DNA of 64,000 nt from Tridacna crocea (lineage: Eukaryota > Mollusca > Bivalvia > Cardiida > Cardiidae): assembly GCA_943736015.1 (NCBI GenBank), contig OX031058.1, positions 3,549,001 through 3,613,000 on the forward strand, written 5' to 3'. Within the stretch, counting starts at the first letter, position 1; the number at the start of each line of letters is the position of its first letter. The notes beneath the pieces were generated by a model. It did no database searches and was not told the DNA's origin. It saw only the letters and a program-made list of their open reading frames with translations. The translations under genes and the position numbers were made by a program. Below are positions 9,903-20,619 of the stretch, piece after piece.

Positions 9903-10445
9903 CTACAATATGATGAGCCATGCTCTGGCAAAAGGGGGCTTAATGCATCTCCAAGATTTATGAAACTAAGCAAAACATCACCTACTTAAGGCTCCATGAA
10001 ACACACTTTTTTGTGGTATTTGTCGAAGACAATACCACCATGAGTCCAGTATTGAATTTTGAAGACCATGTATCGTATTTTGTGCAGAACCGAAGGAAAT
10101 AAACCCAATTAAACTCAATTTTTCGCTAGCAAATGATTTTGTCGGTAGAACACAGATATATAATTGGAAATGGCATGTTAAAATACACTGGGTGAGGCCA
10201 TCGATCGAGGAAATGCTATTTTTTTATTGAGAGTAGCTTCACTCGCTCATAGCCTACTATTGGCGCAATGAAACAAAGTTTTTCTCGCGATTTCTAGGTC
10301 CTGGGCTTTTTCGTTCCATAACCAGTTCGTCCCATGGCTTGTTCATCCCATGATTGCGCGCTACTCCATTTGATTGGGCATGAACATTTACAGACCTTTA
10401 ACCAAAGATGTATTCATTGCATATTTGGTTGATTTTCAAGCAAAT

Positions 10446-11300
10446 ATTTGAATAATATTTCTCTTTTTGTTTCAAATTATTAACTAATTCCACACAACGG
10501 CTTCCTTGACAAATACCACTTCAGCGTTCTCAACGCTTTGATTTAATAAGGAACTTAACCATGAGACAGGCTGGTTCATTGACATACAGAAGATTGACTA
10601 ACAACAGAAAGTTTCGACACAGGTCAGCCTGCACTAGATCTAAATCTAGTAGCATTTATCAGTGTTTTGCAAGAAGTTTAGATTCGTGACAACGAATCTA
10701 AATAAACGCCTTTATAATGACTGTTTTAATCATAATCTGAAGAATACATCTATACCAGGTGTTTCCCTCTCTTCAGCACTAGGAAAAACCCAGAACAACC
10801 CTGATTCTTGTAAACCGACTAGCCGATTTAAACATAAACAGCTTGATGAAGTTTATTGCCTTTCTTTCTCACTGATGGTACCACAGCACTGTTACAGCCT
10901 ATCCGATTGTGCTACATGTTCTTCATTTCAAACACAATTACCAGGGAAAAGACGGGAAAACAGACCTCCCCGGCAGGTCAGTGATCCTTATGTAATCAAC
11001 GGCACCAAACACTACAGCAGAAGAGCTTGGTGTCAAATATTGAACTACTACTATGATGATAACCGTACAGACCCGGAAGCACATCAACTTCGTTCATGAT
11101 TGAACCAATTGGTATATTGGGAAAGTTTTGAATAGAACTGGTTTGCAACTTTAAAACACACACACAGATAGGTGCACTGGATTCCTTAAAATATATGAAA
11201 TATAAAAATGATTGTAAATCTTTTAGTGGTAAATATGTAAACTCGGCCTGAATTTTTAAACCCAGACACCTTTTACAATGTATATGTTCCAAACGATTCT
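10446..11300. other. Family D fragment (10565-10640) and unassigned sequence
   Basis: 10565-10640 carries family D pieces (GAAAGTTTCGACACAGGTCA). After it, 10662-11099 holds a 145-codon frame with no recognisable domain, overlapped on the other strand by 98 codons. I do not call a gene. Confidence 0.4.
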
Positions 11301-11397
11301 AGGACAATGGCCCCCCTGGACTGTTGCCCCCCGGTGACAATCCCCCCCCCCCCGACTATTGCCCCCGAGGACAATCCCCACGGACTATTGCCCCCTA
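11301..11397 (+). repeat. C-rich imperfect tandem repeat
   Basis: The unit is about 15-18 bp, of the type GGACTATTGCCCCC / GGACAATCCCC, with C runs up to about 12. The minus strand carries several runs of 4 or more G. Confidence 0.75.
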
Positions 11398-12289
11398 TTC
11401 TTTCTCTCTAATAGTCCATACCAAATATGCCTAGAGCACGGAGGGACCTTAACTCTACAAAGTCATCATCAAGGAATCAAAGTTGTGCTTGTTACTGATA
11501 TCTAACTTGTAACTGTCCCGCTGGAAGAACTCTGACCCCTGTGTTTTGTACAAAAAATATCCAAGACCTTCACATACGGACCAATGATTGACCTCGCTTA
11601 TGCCTCGGTGTACAAACGCCATACAATCGGCCAAATTTAGATCGGTTCGTGGCTCTAGGTAAGAAAAACATTGCAACAATAGGAGAAAAATAGATTAACT
11701 TTATCTCTGCATGCTTTAGCCCTTGAAATTAGGCGTGTTTGTCATGTTGGAACAAATGAACATGACCCCTAAATCTGGGTGCAAAGTATTTTCCTAAACC
11801 TTCACAAAGAAGACGGTTGACCTTCGTGACCTCTTAGGGTAAACCAGAGATACAATGTGAACAATTGCAATGACTCATTGGTTTGAGACAAACAAAAACA
11901 ATATGCCGGTAATGAAAATATTTAATAACAGAGCGCAAAATCGGTTTGGAAAAATCGATGAGAGATTAGGCCCAAAGATGTCTTGGTTTTCTTAATATCC
12001 ATGTCCCCTTTGAGCCAGATGTAGTTTATTTTCTGATTAGGCTCTCTTTCATCAATAGCCCTGATTACTTTGATAGTAGAGCTTCTTTTCCGACTATGGA
12101 AGAACGTTAAAGCGGAGAAGCAGCGCAGGCATGTCAATGCAAAGAATTTAGTCTGATAAGCAGAGGACGAATTGCTCCCTTTCCTTGTTCACCATCGAAA
12201 AATTAACGCTGTTCAACGAAATACAAAAAAGTCGTATACATTTATTTGTCAAAAGAAAAAAATATACACGAATAGCCTGCACGCCCGTA
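11398..12289. other. No supported feature
   Basis: Short open frames occur on the minus strand (11455-11679, 11922-12137), but none shows domain-like composition and I find no repeat family. Confidence 0.4.
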
Positions 12290-12420
12290 TTCACTAACCA
12301 TTCTTAAGAATACTCTCAGTCTTATTCTTATAGATTTTAACAATATGAAAGTAACAGAACTTCTGATTGGCTAAACCATTTGATTTAGCCAATCAGAAGT
12401 TCTGTAACTTTCACAGTCAG
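12290..12420. mobile_element. Family H hairpin element, copy 1
   Basis: GTATTCACTAACCATTCTTA precedes a long hairpin in which ACTTCTGATTGGCTAAA pairs with TTTAGCCAATCAGAAGT. A second copy is at 50965-51120. Confidence 0.65.
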
Positions 12421-12760
12421 AAAATCCTCAGTGTTACATCTCCACATGGATTGCTCTCTTTTTGGCTTAAATGATGATGCTATTATGAGCATTTTCATTT
12501 CTTTAAATATATTTCGAAAGTTAGGGGTACAGGAAAAGGACAAAATTTGCATACATCTGGCGCACGGGGTCACCTCTGTTTACATGTATGATTATATGGC
12601 CGGGCGACGATATATGTTTCAAGGCCGGGGCTCGTCAAGACGTAAACAAGATATCGAATATCCTTGGATCGAGCCGACCTATTACCCTAATAATTAAGCT
12701 GTTAATCTCCCATCGAATCCTTCGCAACTTGTAACCGCTTTTAGCGTCTTTCACTACTAT
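12421..12760. other. Unassigned sequence with an 88-codon frame
   Basis: A frame at 12431-12697 (+) starts inside the flank of the family H hairpin and shows no known motif. I do not support it as a gene. Confidence 0.3.
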
Positions 12761-12764
12761 AATT

Positions 12765-13023
12765 GCCTTTGCGGACAAAAACGTGCAGTCTGATCTTTTA
12801 TCTACGCTGACCTTATTGTTGAGACATTCTGGACATTGGTAACCTTGACATTGCTGTTATTATGCTCTTGGTTTCCTGGAATGGAAACGTCGGTTGGGTT
12901 CACTCGGCAATCTAAGGGCTTAACCTGAAGGCTACCAAGTGCAACTCATCGAACTTTTGCGGACAGTGTAGATCAAGATCAGACAGCACAGAACGTGCAG
13001 TCTGATCTTTGATCTGCACTGTC
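12765..13023. mobile_element. Two family pB-C hairpins (12765-12815 partial, 12957-13023)
   Basis: The second hairpin is well kept: GACAGTGTAGATCAAGATCA faces TGATCTTTGATCTGCACTGT around loop AGAAC. The first retains only the right arm. Confidence 0.65.
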
Positions 13024-13194
13024 CGATAATGGGATATTATTCACCATAACATAACTTTGAAATCGCAATATTTGGGTTTCTACTACCGAAATGAAAATTT
13101 CATTTTGAGTTACGTAGCAGGAAAAAGGTTATCTACCATAGTAACTATTGTTGAATGCATTAGCTACTGAATTTAATTTATAGTGTTTTTACTC

Positions 13195-13260
13195 GGACTG
13201 TGATCAGATTAAGATCAAACAGCACATAAAATGCAATCTGATCTTGGATTCTGTACCGTT
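13195..13260. mobile_element. Degenerate family pB-C hairpin
   Basis: AGATTAAGATCAAACAGCAC faces ATGCAATCTGATCTTGGATT, with several broken pairs. Confidence 0.5.
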
Positions 13261-13359
13261 CTATGCAGTAACGTTTTTTTTCCGAAAAAAAGAACGTTGA
13301 AATCGAACCGTTTGCCTTTTTACAAATAGTTTGACGTTCTAGTTTGGTTTCTTTTGTTA

Positions 13360-13589
13360 TTAAGCTCTATACCGAACAATCCCGACCTTTAACGACCCCT
13401 GAGAAAGAAAAGGAAGCCTTTGAAAACAATGTGGGAAAAGAAGAAAATGCTGGTAACCAGCATTTTCTCCTTTTCCCACAATGTTTTCTATCCTTTCCAA
13501 ATCAAGTGTCAATGTCTGATTTATTTTGTCGTCTGCAAATGCTTTCAATTTAGACAAGTCCAAAATTTTGTCGTTTGCTAATGAGCTAA
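13360..13589 (-). mobile_element. Family pB-A MITE, full length
   Basis: TTAAGCTCTATACCGAACAA to TGCTAATGAGCTAA, with a core palindrome centred near 13455 in which AATGTGGGAAAAG and CTTTTCCCACATT still pair. Confidence 0.8.
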
Positions 13590-13783
13590 GGTTTAAAACC
13601 CTGAAATGGAGGAAGAGAAATTTCTATGAGCGGTGAGAATGGCCTATTTTCGTCGATTTTGACTTCAGTCAGTAGGTAGAAAGAACCTTCAGACATTCAG
13701 AAAGTGAAGTTGGAACCGAATGAAAACCAATCAAGCGAGTTACCGCTCTGCTACCGGATCCAAAACTTGTTTCACAACACGAT

Positions 13784-14157
13784 AATACGATGATGATAGT
13801 GCAATATAATATCGCGTTTTCATCACCATCGTACTACCCTGAATCATCATCGCATTATCACGTTATCGTCATCGTACTATCGCGTTATCATCATCGTACT
13901 ATCGCGTTATCATCATCGTACTATCGCGTTATCATCATTATACTACCGCGTTATCACCATCGTGTTATCGTGTTATCACTATCGTGCTGTTGCGTTTTAA
14001 TCATGGTGGCATCGAATTATTGTCATCGTACTATCGCGTTATCATCATCATACTATCGTGTTATCGTGTTATCACCATCGTGCTGTTGTGTTTTAATCAT
14101 AGTGGCATCGAATTATTGTCATCGTACTATCGCGGTATCACCATCGTACTATCGAGC
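13784..14157 (+). repeat. ATCGTACTATCGCGTTATC minisatellite
   Basis: About 22-bp units of ATCATCGTACTATCGCGTT type are arranged in higher-order blocks. The same unit, inverted, forms the arms of the foldback at 27489-27942. The long frames here are translations of the repeat. Confidence 0.85.
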
Positions 14158-14544
14158 AGCGCGCTTAAAATTTATAGGCGATGGTCCTAATTGTAATCCG
14201 TAAATGGGCGAAGAGGATACTCAACTCTCTCTCAAAAAAAAAGGGGGGGGGGGAAATATGGTTTTGAGTAAAAATGTCTTCGGCGCTTTAAGGGTCTAAA
14301 TGAATATAATTATTTTGACTGTAATATTGGATGGTGTTGAATATACTTGACACAGATATCATATTTAGTCGGGAAAGGGGGGGGGGGGGGCGTCATTATT
14401 ATTGTGCAAAGTCAAGGCCGTCTAGATTAGAGTTCCTCATAGCCACGGAGAAACAAGATCAGACGGTACGTATCAGATGACAAAAATCCCCAATTTATCC
14501 TTTTGTTGCGCGATTTAAAACTTTAGTTCACAATCACGCTTTTT
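14158..14544. other. Sequence with two poly-G runs
   Basis: An A-run followed by a G-run lies at about 14235-14251, and a run of about 12 G at about 14379-14390. Otherwise no feature is seen. Confidence 0.5.
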
Positions 14545-14720
14545 GAATACACTGCCAGAGAATGCATAAAAAACATTGTGAGAAAAGGAGTAACTATTGA
14601 TTACCAGCATGTTTTCACTTTCCCAAACGTTTTCTACCTTGTCAAGGTAAATCCCATGCATTAAATGAGACATGTATAATTTGTCTGCTGCAAAATTTTA
14701 TGCTTTTAATGAATAGCAGT
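14545..14720 (-). mobile_element. Degenerate family pB-A MITE
   Basis: AACATTGTGAGAAAAGGAGT and TTTCCCAAACGTTTTCTACC mark the decayed core; the ends are not clear. Confidence 0.5.
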
Positions 14721-14865
14721 GTATCTTTATCCATCTGGCAACAAGAAACTTAACGCTGTTTTTACCAAGATCTGTATTCACAAACCGTTGTTTAGAACAT
14801 TTTTGGTCTTAAGAATTTACGAGATTATAAAGTAACACAAAATTCTTAGATGCTATATTGCCTAC

Positions 14866-15050
14866 AACACGCGAAAAAGGGGAATTCTGACATTTGCGTA
14901 AATTGTCGTCTCGGATTAGCCTGCGCAGTCCGCGCAGGCTAATCCGAGACAGCACTTTACGAGCACATTAGATTTTGTTCTTCAGTAGACTTGCGCAAAA
15001 CAGAAAATTACATAAAAACGGAAAGTGTCGTTTTGGATTACCCTGCGTGG
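14866..15050 (+). mobile_element. Family E MITE, right half truncated
   Basis: The left end ACAACACGCGAAAAAGGGG and first hairpin (GTCTCGGATTAGCCTGCGC facing GCGCAGGCTAATCCGAGAC) are intact. The second hairpin breaks off at 15050. Confidence 0.7.
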
Positions 15051-15063
15051 AATGGATAGGCTG

Positions 15064-15210
15064 ATTCTCTTGTTGTCGGATGGTTTTCGACTACTGGGGT
15101 TATATTAATGAAAATTAAAAGGCTTTAAGAGTATAAGGATGATTTTTTTTTTGTATTTTATCAATTTTTTGTCTCAGAATCTGAAGGCCATCTTTAAAGG
15201 TGACGTGAAA
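15064..15210 (+). repeat. Dispersed repeat R7, copy 1
   Basis: TTGTTGTCGGATGGTTTTCG...AGTATAAGGATGAT...ATCTGAAGG aligns to 46520-46655. No coding or terminal repeat is seen. Confidence 0.6.
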
Positions 15211-16203
15211 CAATCAATCAACATTCGATCCGTGTAAAAAGATCTCCTGAAGCGTTTATACTTTGAAATGTTGTTAAAGGCCAAGTTTATGGATGCATAC
15301 ATTTTATTTCATGACCAGGACGTGTACAACATACCCGGGTATTTTTGACGCCCCAAATACAAAACATGTTAATACAATCGATTTCTTTATTCATTCGAAC
15401 TTGGCAGTCGCCCATAAAAATTGTTTACAAAATACTGCAGCTAGTTTTTATGGTGGCATATTTCTGCCGCGAGAAACGAGTTAGATATTGTGATAATTAA
15501 ACAGAACTATCGTGATAAAACAAAGTTTCATCGAAATACTATATAGGTAGTAAACGTTTTTACGAAATAAATACTCGCCCAGCAATAATTTTACCTAATT
15601 TCTGACTGATCATGATTTCCTTTTTGATTTTGTGCGCAAAACTGATATTCGCGGTACCTATAATTAGATACGGTTTCGGAATATCTTCATAGACAACCTA
15701 ATAAATTCTCCTTTTCCCTGAATGATTCTAAAGTTGTTAGTGTTAGGCATTTCGTGTCATCTTTGTGTTTAACTGACTTCTGTTCATTTCGAGTTTTGTC
15801 AAAATTTACAAGCTCAGCTACAAATGTAATTATTCTATTTTTTATTTACTGCGATTTTGTGAAGTCAAAAATTGCGGAGTTAATCCAAATGGTGAATTTT
15901 CTATTTATAGGTATCGAGAAACGGATGGAACTGTCACGATAATTTTATCTCGAGTGTCAGCTTAGTGCACGATTGAGAAATTTTGCTTTAAATTAATGAA
16001 TATATCGTGATACTTTTTTCTGGAAACTTTTTACTTTGTCGATAAGATTTCCAGGAAAATTTATTTTATCGCAATAATTTTCAAAACTCATCATGATAGC
16101 ATCTGGTATCTCGTGGCAGAAATGTCCCACCATAAGTTTTAAACCGTTTGAGATTGTAATAAACAGGAAAGTTTTTTTTTTTCTGAAAATTCCCCATCGC
16201 CCG
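15211..16203. other. No supported feature
   Basis: AT-rich; short frames at 15293-15484 and 15754-15942 carry no recognisable motif. A small pB-A remnant may lie near 15700. Confidence 0.4.
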
Positions 16204-16417
16204 TTAACCTTTGTGCTGCTAGGCGCGACTCACTGACTTTTTGCAGACGCTGTAGATCAAGATCAGACTGCACAGAACGTTCAGTCTGATCTTGGATCTA
16301 CAGTGTCTGATGATGAAATATTTTTCACAATAAAAAGAGAGAAAAGAGTTTGAATTACTATTAATTCATTGGCTTGAAATTTGAATTTACCTTATTTAGC
16401 AGAATAGAAAGGATTAA
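16204..16417. mobile_element. Family pB-C MITE, full length
   Basis: It begins TTAACCTTTGTGCTGCTAGG and ends AGAATAGAAAGGATTAA. The hairpin pairs CTGTAGATCAAGATCAGACT with AGTCTGATCTTGGATCTACA around loop AGAAC. Confidence 0.75.
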
Positions 16418-16804
16418 TCTTAATCGAGAAATAAGAGCTAGGTTTGTTGAAGATAAAATCGTTTTTACTTGCAGAACCTCCTGTCTTTGGTAAAAGTTCA
16501 AAGGCTATATAGCGGCCAAATGTGAGCAGTTCAGTATATAAATTTCATTCATATTTAATGTTATTTTTCTGTCGGCGATTGGGTGGAATGTTTTACCAAC
16601 CATGTTTAACAGATCACCAGTCATATGACACAAGGCATACTTTTCGAAATTTATAAGCTGAAGCACAGGCGATTGTTCCCATGTATTTTGTGTTCTGATC
16701 TGGCATGTCTGCAAATAGTTTGAGTGGCAATGGGTAACTGATTGTATGGGGTATAATGCTGCTGTTATCAATAGTTAAGTCATTGCGACGACATTATTTT
16801 TTAC

Positions 16805-17031
16805 TTATCTCTTTACCAAACGACAGAATATTGGACTGGTCCGAATTGAAAGCATTTGCAGACAACAAAATAAAAATGTCTCTAAAATTGAAACTTTACT
16901 TTGGAAGAGTAGAAAACATTGTGGGAAAAGGAGAAAATGCTGGTTACCAGCATTTTCTCCTTTTCCCAGTGTTTTCAGAAGGCTCCATTCCCTGGGTCGT
17001 CAAAACCACGGATTGTTTGGTTCAGGGTTAA
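16805..17031 (+). mobile_element. Family pB-A MITE, full length
   Basis: It begins TTATCTCTTTACCAAACGAC and ends GGTTCAGGGTTAA. The core GCTGGTTACCAGC is perfect for about 20 bp on each side, then loses ACAA in the right arm. Confidence 0.8.
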
Positions 17032-17039
17032 TTTCTTCC

Positions 17040-17185
17040 GCAGAGTTTCAGCCGTACTTGTACCTTCGGGTTTGAGCGCTACAGTGCCTTGCCCAGGGAT
17101 ACTACTACACGATACCACCAACCAGTTAGACTCGAACCGGCACTCCTGGATTAAAAACACAAAAATCACACCACTGCACGGATAG
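17040..17185 (-). mobile_element. tRNA-derived SINE-like element, single copy
   Basis: The reverse strand reads CCGTGCAGTGGTGTGA, then GGTTCGAGTCTAACTGG (a B box), then CCCTGGGCAAGGCACTGTAG. The head does not fold into a good tRNA, so this is not a tRNA gene. Confidence 0.5.
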
Positions 17186-17289
17186 TAGGGCTTAACTGTA
17201 ACGTTAGTTCACCAATCGCTATAGGAAACCATTATCACCAATTTTCCCCATGTTTTGTCTGGTCCCGCGAGGTGAAAAGGGCATCGATT

Positions 17290-17420
17290 TAAACCCATTA
17301 CCACACAATCCATACTTTTGACGACCCTGAGAAAGAAGCCTTTAGTAAACATTGTGGGAAAAGGAGAAAATGCTGGTAACTAGCATTTTCTCCTTTTCCC
17401 ACAATGTTTACTAGCCGAAT
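17290..17420 (-). mobile_element. Family pB-A MITE, right half missing
   Basis: CCCATTACCACACAATCC to ACAATGTTTACTAGC, with core GCTGGTAACTAGC. The sequence beyond the second arm is unrelated. Confidence 0.65.
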
Positions 17421-17509
17421 AATAATATAGATCTAATTCATTTCGATTGACGTTGTTTTACATGAATCTTTCGAAAATCACCAATAATAAATTTTATTTC
17501 ATGGAGGTT

Positions 17510-17645
17510 AGTTATTACCTTTACCACACAATTTGGAATTTTGAAGAAATCAATGTGGGAAAAGGAGTAAATGCTGGTATCAGCCTTTTCCCATAGTGTT
17601 TTCTACCCTTACAAAGAAAATTCATTATTTGTGTATATATAAAAT
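17510..17645 (-). mobile_element. Family pB-A fragment with shortened core
   Basis: TTACCTTTACCACACAATTT then GGGAAAAGGAGTAAATGCTG and a truncated second arm AGCCTTTTCCC. Confidence 0.5.
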
Positions 17646-17658
17646 GTTGTTTCCATAT

Positions 17659-17909
17659 GGCATGCAACACGCAATAAAGGGGCATTCGGACATTTGCGTA
17701 AAGTGTCGTCTCGGATCAGTCTGCGCAATCCACGCAAGCTAATCCGAGACGACACTTTAGATTTTGTCCTGCAGTAGACTTGCGCAAAACAGAAAATTAC
17801 GTATAAACGGAAAGTGTCGTTTCGGATTAGCCTGCGCGGACAGCGCAGGCTAATCCGAGCCGACACTTTACGCAACTGTCAGAATGTCCCTTTTCACGTA
17901 TTGTAGGCC
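17659..17909 (+). mobile_element. Family E MITE, full length
   Basis: Ends GGCATGCAACACGC and GTATTGTAGGCC. There are two separate hairpins, each of the TAGCCTGCGC / GCGCAGGCTA type, joined by GACTTGCGCAAAACAGAAAA. It adjoins pB-A sequence on the left. Confidence 0.8.
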
Positions 17910-18245
17910 TTATGCTTTCAAATTTGCCCAGCCAAAAGTTTAATGTCTGGTAAAGAGCCACCCCAAAAGTACAACCATGGGTCACGTAAGTCGGTTGTTT
18001 ACTCTCGTAAAAGTACGATGTTAGGATGGCATAAGTAGCTGAGGTCAGCTTGTGATAGAGGGTTGTGTAACATTTTGTTTGACCATCGTAAAGTACGAAC
18101 TCTTAAATATTATACCTCTTACAAAAGACTTGACAACCTTTGAAAACATTTAGGCAAAAGGAAAAGATAAAAAGATTAGTTTTAAACAACGATATCATTC
18201 GTCAAAAGAACGATATCTTCACAGATAACTTCAATTATTTATCTG
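17910..18245. other. No supported feature
   Basis: No family is assigned. Possible pB-A remnants lie at 18120-18180 (TTTGAAAACATTTAGGCAAA). Confidence 0.3.
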
Positions 18246-18470
18246 CAACAATCGAAAAGGGGCATTCGGACATTTGCGTAAAGGGTCGTTTCGGATCAGC
18301 CTGCGCGGGCTAATCCGAAACGACACTTTCCGTTTTAATGTAACTTTCTTTTTTGCGCAAGTCTACTGTTGCACAAAATCTAAAGTAGTCGTAAAGTGCC
18401 ATCTCGGATCAGCCTGTGCGGACACTTTACTCAAATATCCGAATGCCGCCTTTCCCGTGTTGCAGGCCAT
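18246..18470 (-). mobile_element. Family E MITE with reduced hairpins
   Basis: Both ends are recognisable (CGAAAAGGGGCATTCGGACA and CGTGTTGCAGGCC). Each hairpin has lost part of an arm. Confidence 0.7.
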
Positions 18471-18489
18471 TTCATGATGTTGCAGCTTC

Positions 18490-19060
18490 TGAGGGCAGTT
18501 TGTCAGGTGGCATGGGACTTTGAAATTTGTTTACGACAGTAGGAATCATGTCGCCACGTCAGGTGGCAGGGGACTTGGAAACCACGTCGCCATGCCACGT
18601 GCCAGAGTACTTGTGAACTTGTTCACGACAGTTGCGAATCATGTCGCAACATCGGGGTTGCAGGGGAATCGGAAACTTTGTTCACGAAAGTTGCGAATCA
18701 TTTAGCCAAGTTACATGACAGGGGACTTGGAAACTTGTTCACGACATTTGTGAATCATGTCGCTACGTAAAGTGGCAAGGGACTTGGAAACTGTTCACGA
18801 CAGAGGCGAATCATGTCACTACGTCAGCTGGCAGGGAGCTTGAAAACTTTTTCACGTCTGTGGCGAATTATGTGGCCACGTCAGGTGGCAAGGACTTGGA
18901 AACTTGTTCACGGCTGTGGCGAATTATGTGGCCACGTCAGGTGGCAAGGACTTGGAAACCTGTTCACGGCTGTGACGAATTAAGTCGCAACCCTTGCCGC
19001 GGCATGATTCGCCACAGCCGAGAACAAATTTCCAAGTCTCTTGCTACCTGACCGTACCAC
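18490..19060 (+). repeat. Minisatellite derived from a foldback arm
   Basis: Units of about 60-75 bp run GTCAGGTGGCAGGGGACTTG, then GAAACTTGTTCACGAC, then GCGAATCATGTCGCCAC. The last unit (19005-19060) is inverted. The unit equals the arms of the hairpins at 19855 and 23133. Confidence 0.75.
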
Positions 19061-19194
19061 TAACATTATTATACTTCAAAGAAATTTCTCGTGATCTGAT
19101 TGGTTAACATGCCAGGAACATTATTAGTTGTACGGTCAGGTGGCAGGGGACTTGGAAACTTGTTCACGGCTGTGGTTAATCATGTCGCCCCGAT
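19061..19194. repeat. Foldback fragment plus one more arm unit
   Basis: TTATTATACTTCAAAGAAAT (19065-) matches the end of the 19195 foldback. 19131-19190 is one further GTACGGTCAGGTGGCAGGGG unit. Confidence 0.55.
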
Positions 19195-19848
19195 TTATTA
19201 TACTGCAAAGTTTTACCCTTTCAAAGCGCGTTAACCGAAATTTTCCTGTTTTATAATTTTACAATAGAGTATGCTGACGAAATAGAAATTCCCTTCTGTG
19301 TGCCCCAATGTAATGAAACTGACGTCACTTGAAATTGACGTCACTAAAACGTGCAGTTTGGTGTATAAATGTGCAGTCTGGTGATCGATCGACGCCGCCA
19401 TTTTGTATGATGTATTGCACGTGTAGTGATGTTTACGGGGCACTCAAAAGGGAAACTGGTTTTACGTGGTTTTTGCCAGGGAACATGATATTATGTTCCC
19501 GGCATGTTAACCAATCAGATCACGAGAAATTTCTTTGCAGTATAATAAAAGATCATGTACCCTGGCAAAAACAACGTAAAGCCACTTCCCTTTTGAATGC
19601 CCGTAAACAACACTACCCGTGCAACACAACATCCAGAATGGCGGCGTCGATCGATCACCAGACTGCACGTTTATGCACCAAGCTGCACGTTTTAGTGACG
19701 TCAGTTTCCAGTGACGTCAGTTTTCATTGAATTGGGGCACTCAGAAGGGAATTTCTATTTCGTCAGCGTACTCGATTCGTGAGATTATAAAACGGGAAAA
19801 ATTTTGCTTAAGGCGCTTTGAGAGGGTAAAACTTTGCAGTATGATAAA
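19195..19848. mobile_element. Large foldback, arms about 295 bp
   Basis: The left arm starts TTATTATACTGCAAAG; the right arm ends CTTTGCAGTATGATAAA. The halves are inverted copies separated by about 64 bp that itself ends CTTTGCAGTATAATAA. Each half carries GACGTCA sites and a GCCGCCATTTTG-like block. Confidence 0.8.
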
Positions 19849-19854
19849 TTCGTT

Positions 19855-19968
19855 GTACGGTCAGGTGGCAGGGGACTTGGAAACTTGTTCACGGCTGTGT
19901 TCGGCTCGGGGCGACATGATTCACCACAGCCTTGAACAAGTTTCCAAGTCCCTGCCACCTGACCGTAC
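19855..19968. repeat. Hairpin of two GTACGGTCAGGTGG arms
   Basis: GTACGGTCAGGTGGCAGGGG pairs with CCCTGCCACCTGACCGTAC, with GCGACATGATTCACCACAGC near the turn. Confidence 0.8.
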
Positions 19969-20194
19969 AAATCATCATGTAACAGCTCGAAGTAACTTCG
20001 TCCACGATTACACTGAATGTCCTTAGCATAACTCTAGCAAATCGATGGTTCTTGGCAGCCCCCTGTGCAAAAAGATATAAGACCAAAAACTTTTACTTTA
20101 CAGGCTGAACTTATTTAGCAAAGAAACGAGTAAAAGGGATGCTTTTTATCAGCATTTGCTCTTTTTCTTACAATGTTTTCATAAAGCTTCTATA

Positions 20195-20277
20195 TATCGT
20201 CGGTTTACTTCAAAAACCTCGAAACTACAGCTTGAAACAAGCTGTAGTTACGAGGTTTTTGAAGTAAACCGACGATA
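20195..20277. mobile_element. Family F foldback, copy 2
   Basis: TATCGTCGGTTTACTTCAAA pairs with TTTGAAGTAAACCGACGATA almost perfectly. It lies right of a pB-A remnant (about 20115-20190). Confidence 0.8.
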
Positions 20278-20324
20278 CATTTTTATGTCGTTCAGCAACT
20301 GGATGGTGCAATAAAGGAATAACC

Positions 20325-20540
20325 CTTAGCTTGTTACGCGCGATTTAAAGGCCTTATGTGGATAGTGTAGATTCAGATCAGGCTGCAGAGAACGTGAAGT
20401 ATGATAGTGAATCTACACTGTCCGATAAAGAAACATTTTTTCTCCACAAGAATATATTTAAAATCGGAATATTTTTTTTTTCTTTTTTTGTTTTCACTAT
20501 CGACTTGAAAGTTTATTATAGTTATTAAGCGGATTAAGGG
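20325..20540. mobile_element. Family pB-C MITE, near full length
   Basis: AACCCTTAGCTTGTTACGCG begins it and GCGGATTAAGGG ends it. The hairpin is decayed in the middle but its outer GATAGTGTAGATTCA pairing persists. Confidence 0.6.
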
Positions 20541-20619
20541 CTAAGTATTCAGATCTTTAATGCTTTCAACAGCGAAAAAGGTTTAAATCTTGGACTGTAT
20601 AGGAAACAGGTTAACTATA

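Larger units (their letters stand above)
8994..10445 (+). repeat. Segmental duplication, unit 2, split by about 660 bp
   Basis: Part A' is 8994-9582 and part B' is 10247-10445. Between them lie the rest of the family D element, a nested pB-A MITE and about 350 bp of other sequence. The part A copies are offset by 765 bp. Confidence 0.8.

Noticed and set aside
10662-11099. 145-codon frame (+)
   Set aside because: No domain, no compositional coding signal I trust, overlapped on the other strand, and it sits after a MITE fragment.
13790-14203. 137-codon frame rich in SSYYRV
   Set aside because: It is the translation of the ATCGTACTATCGCGTTATC minisatellite.
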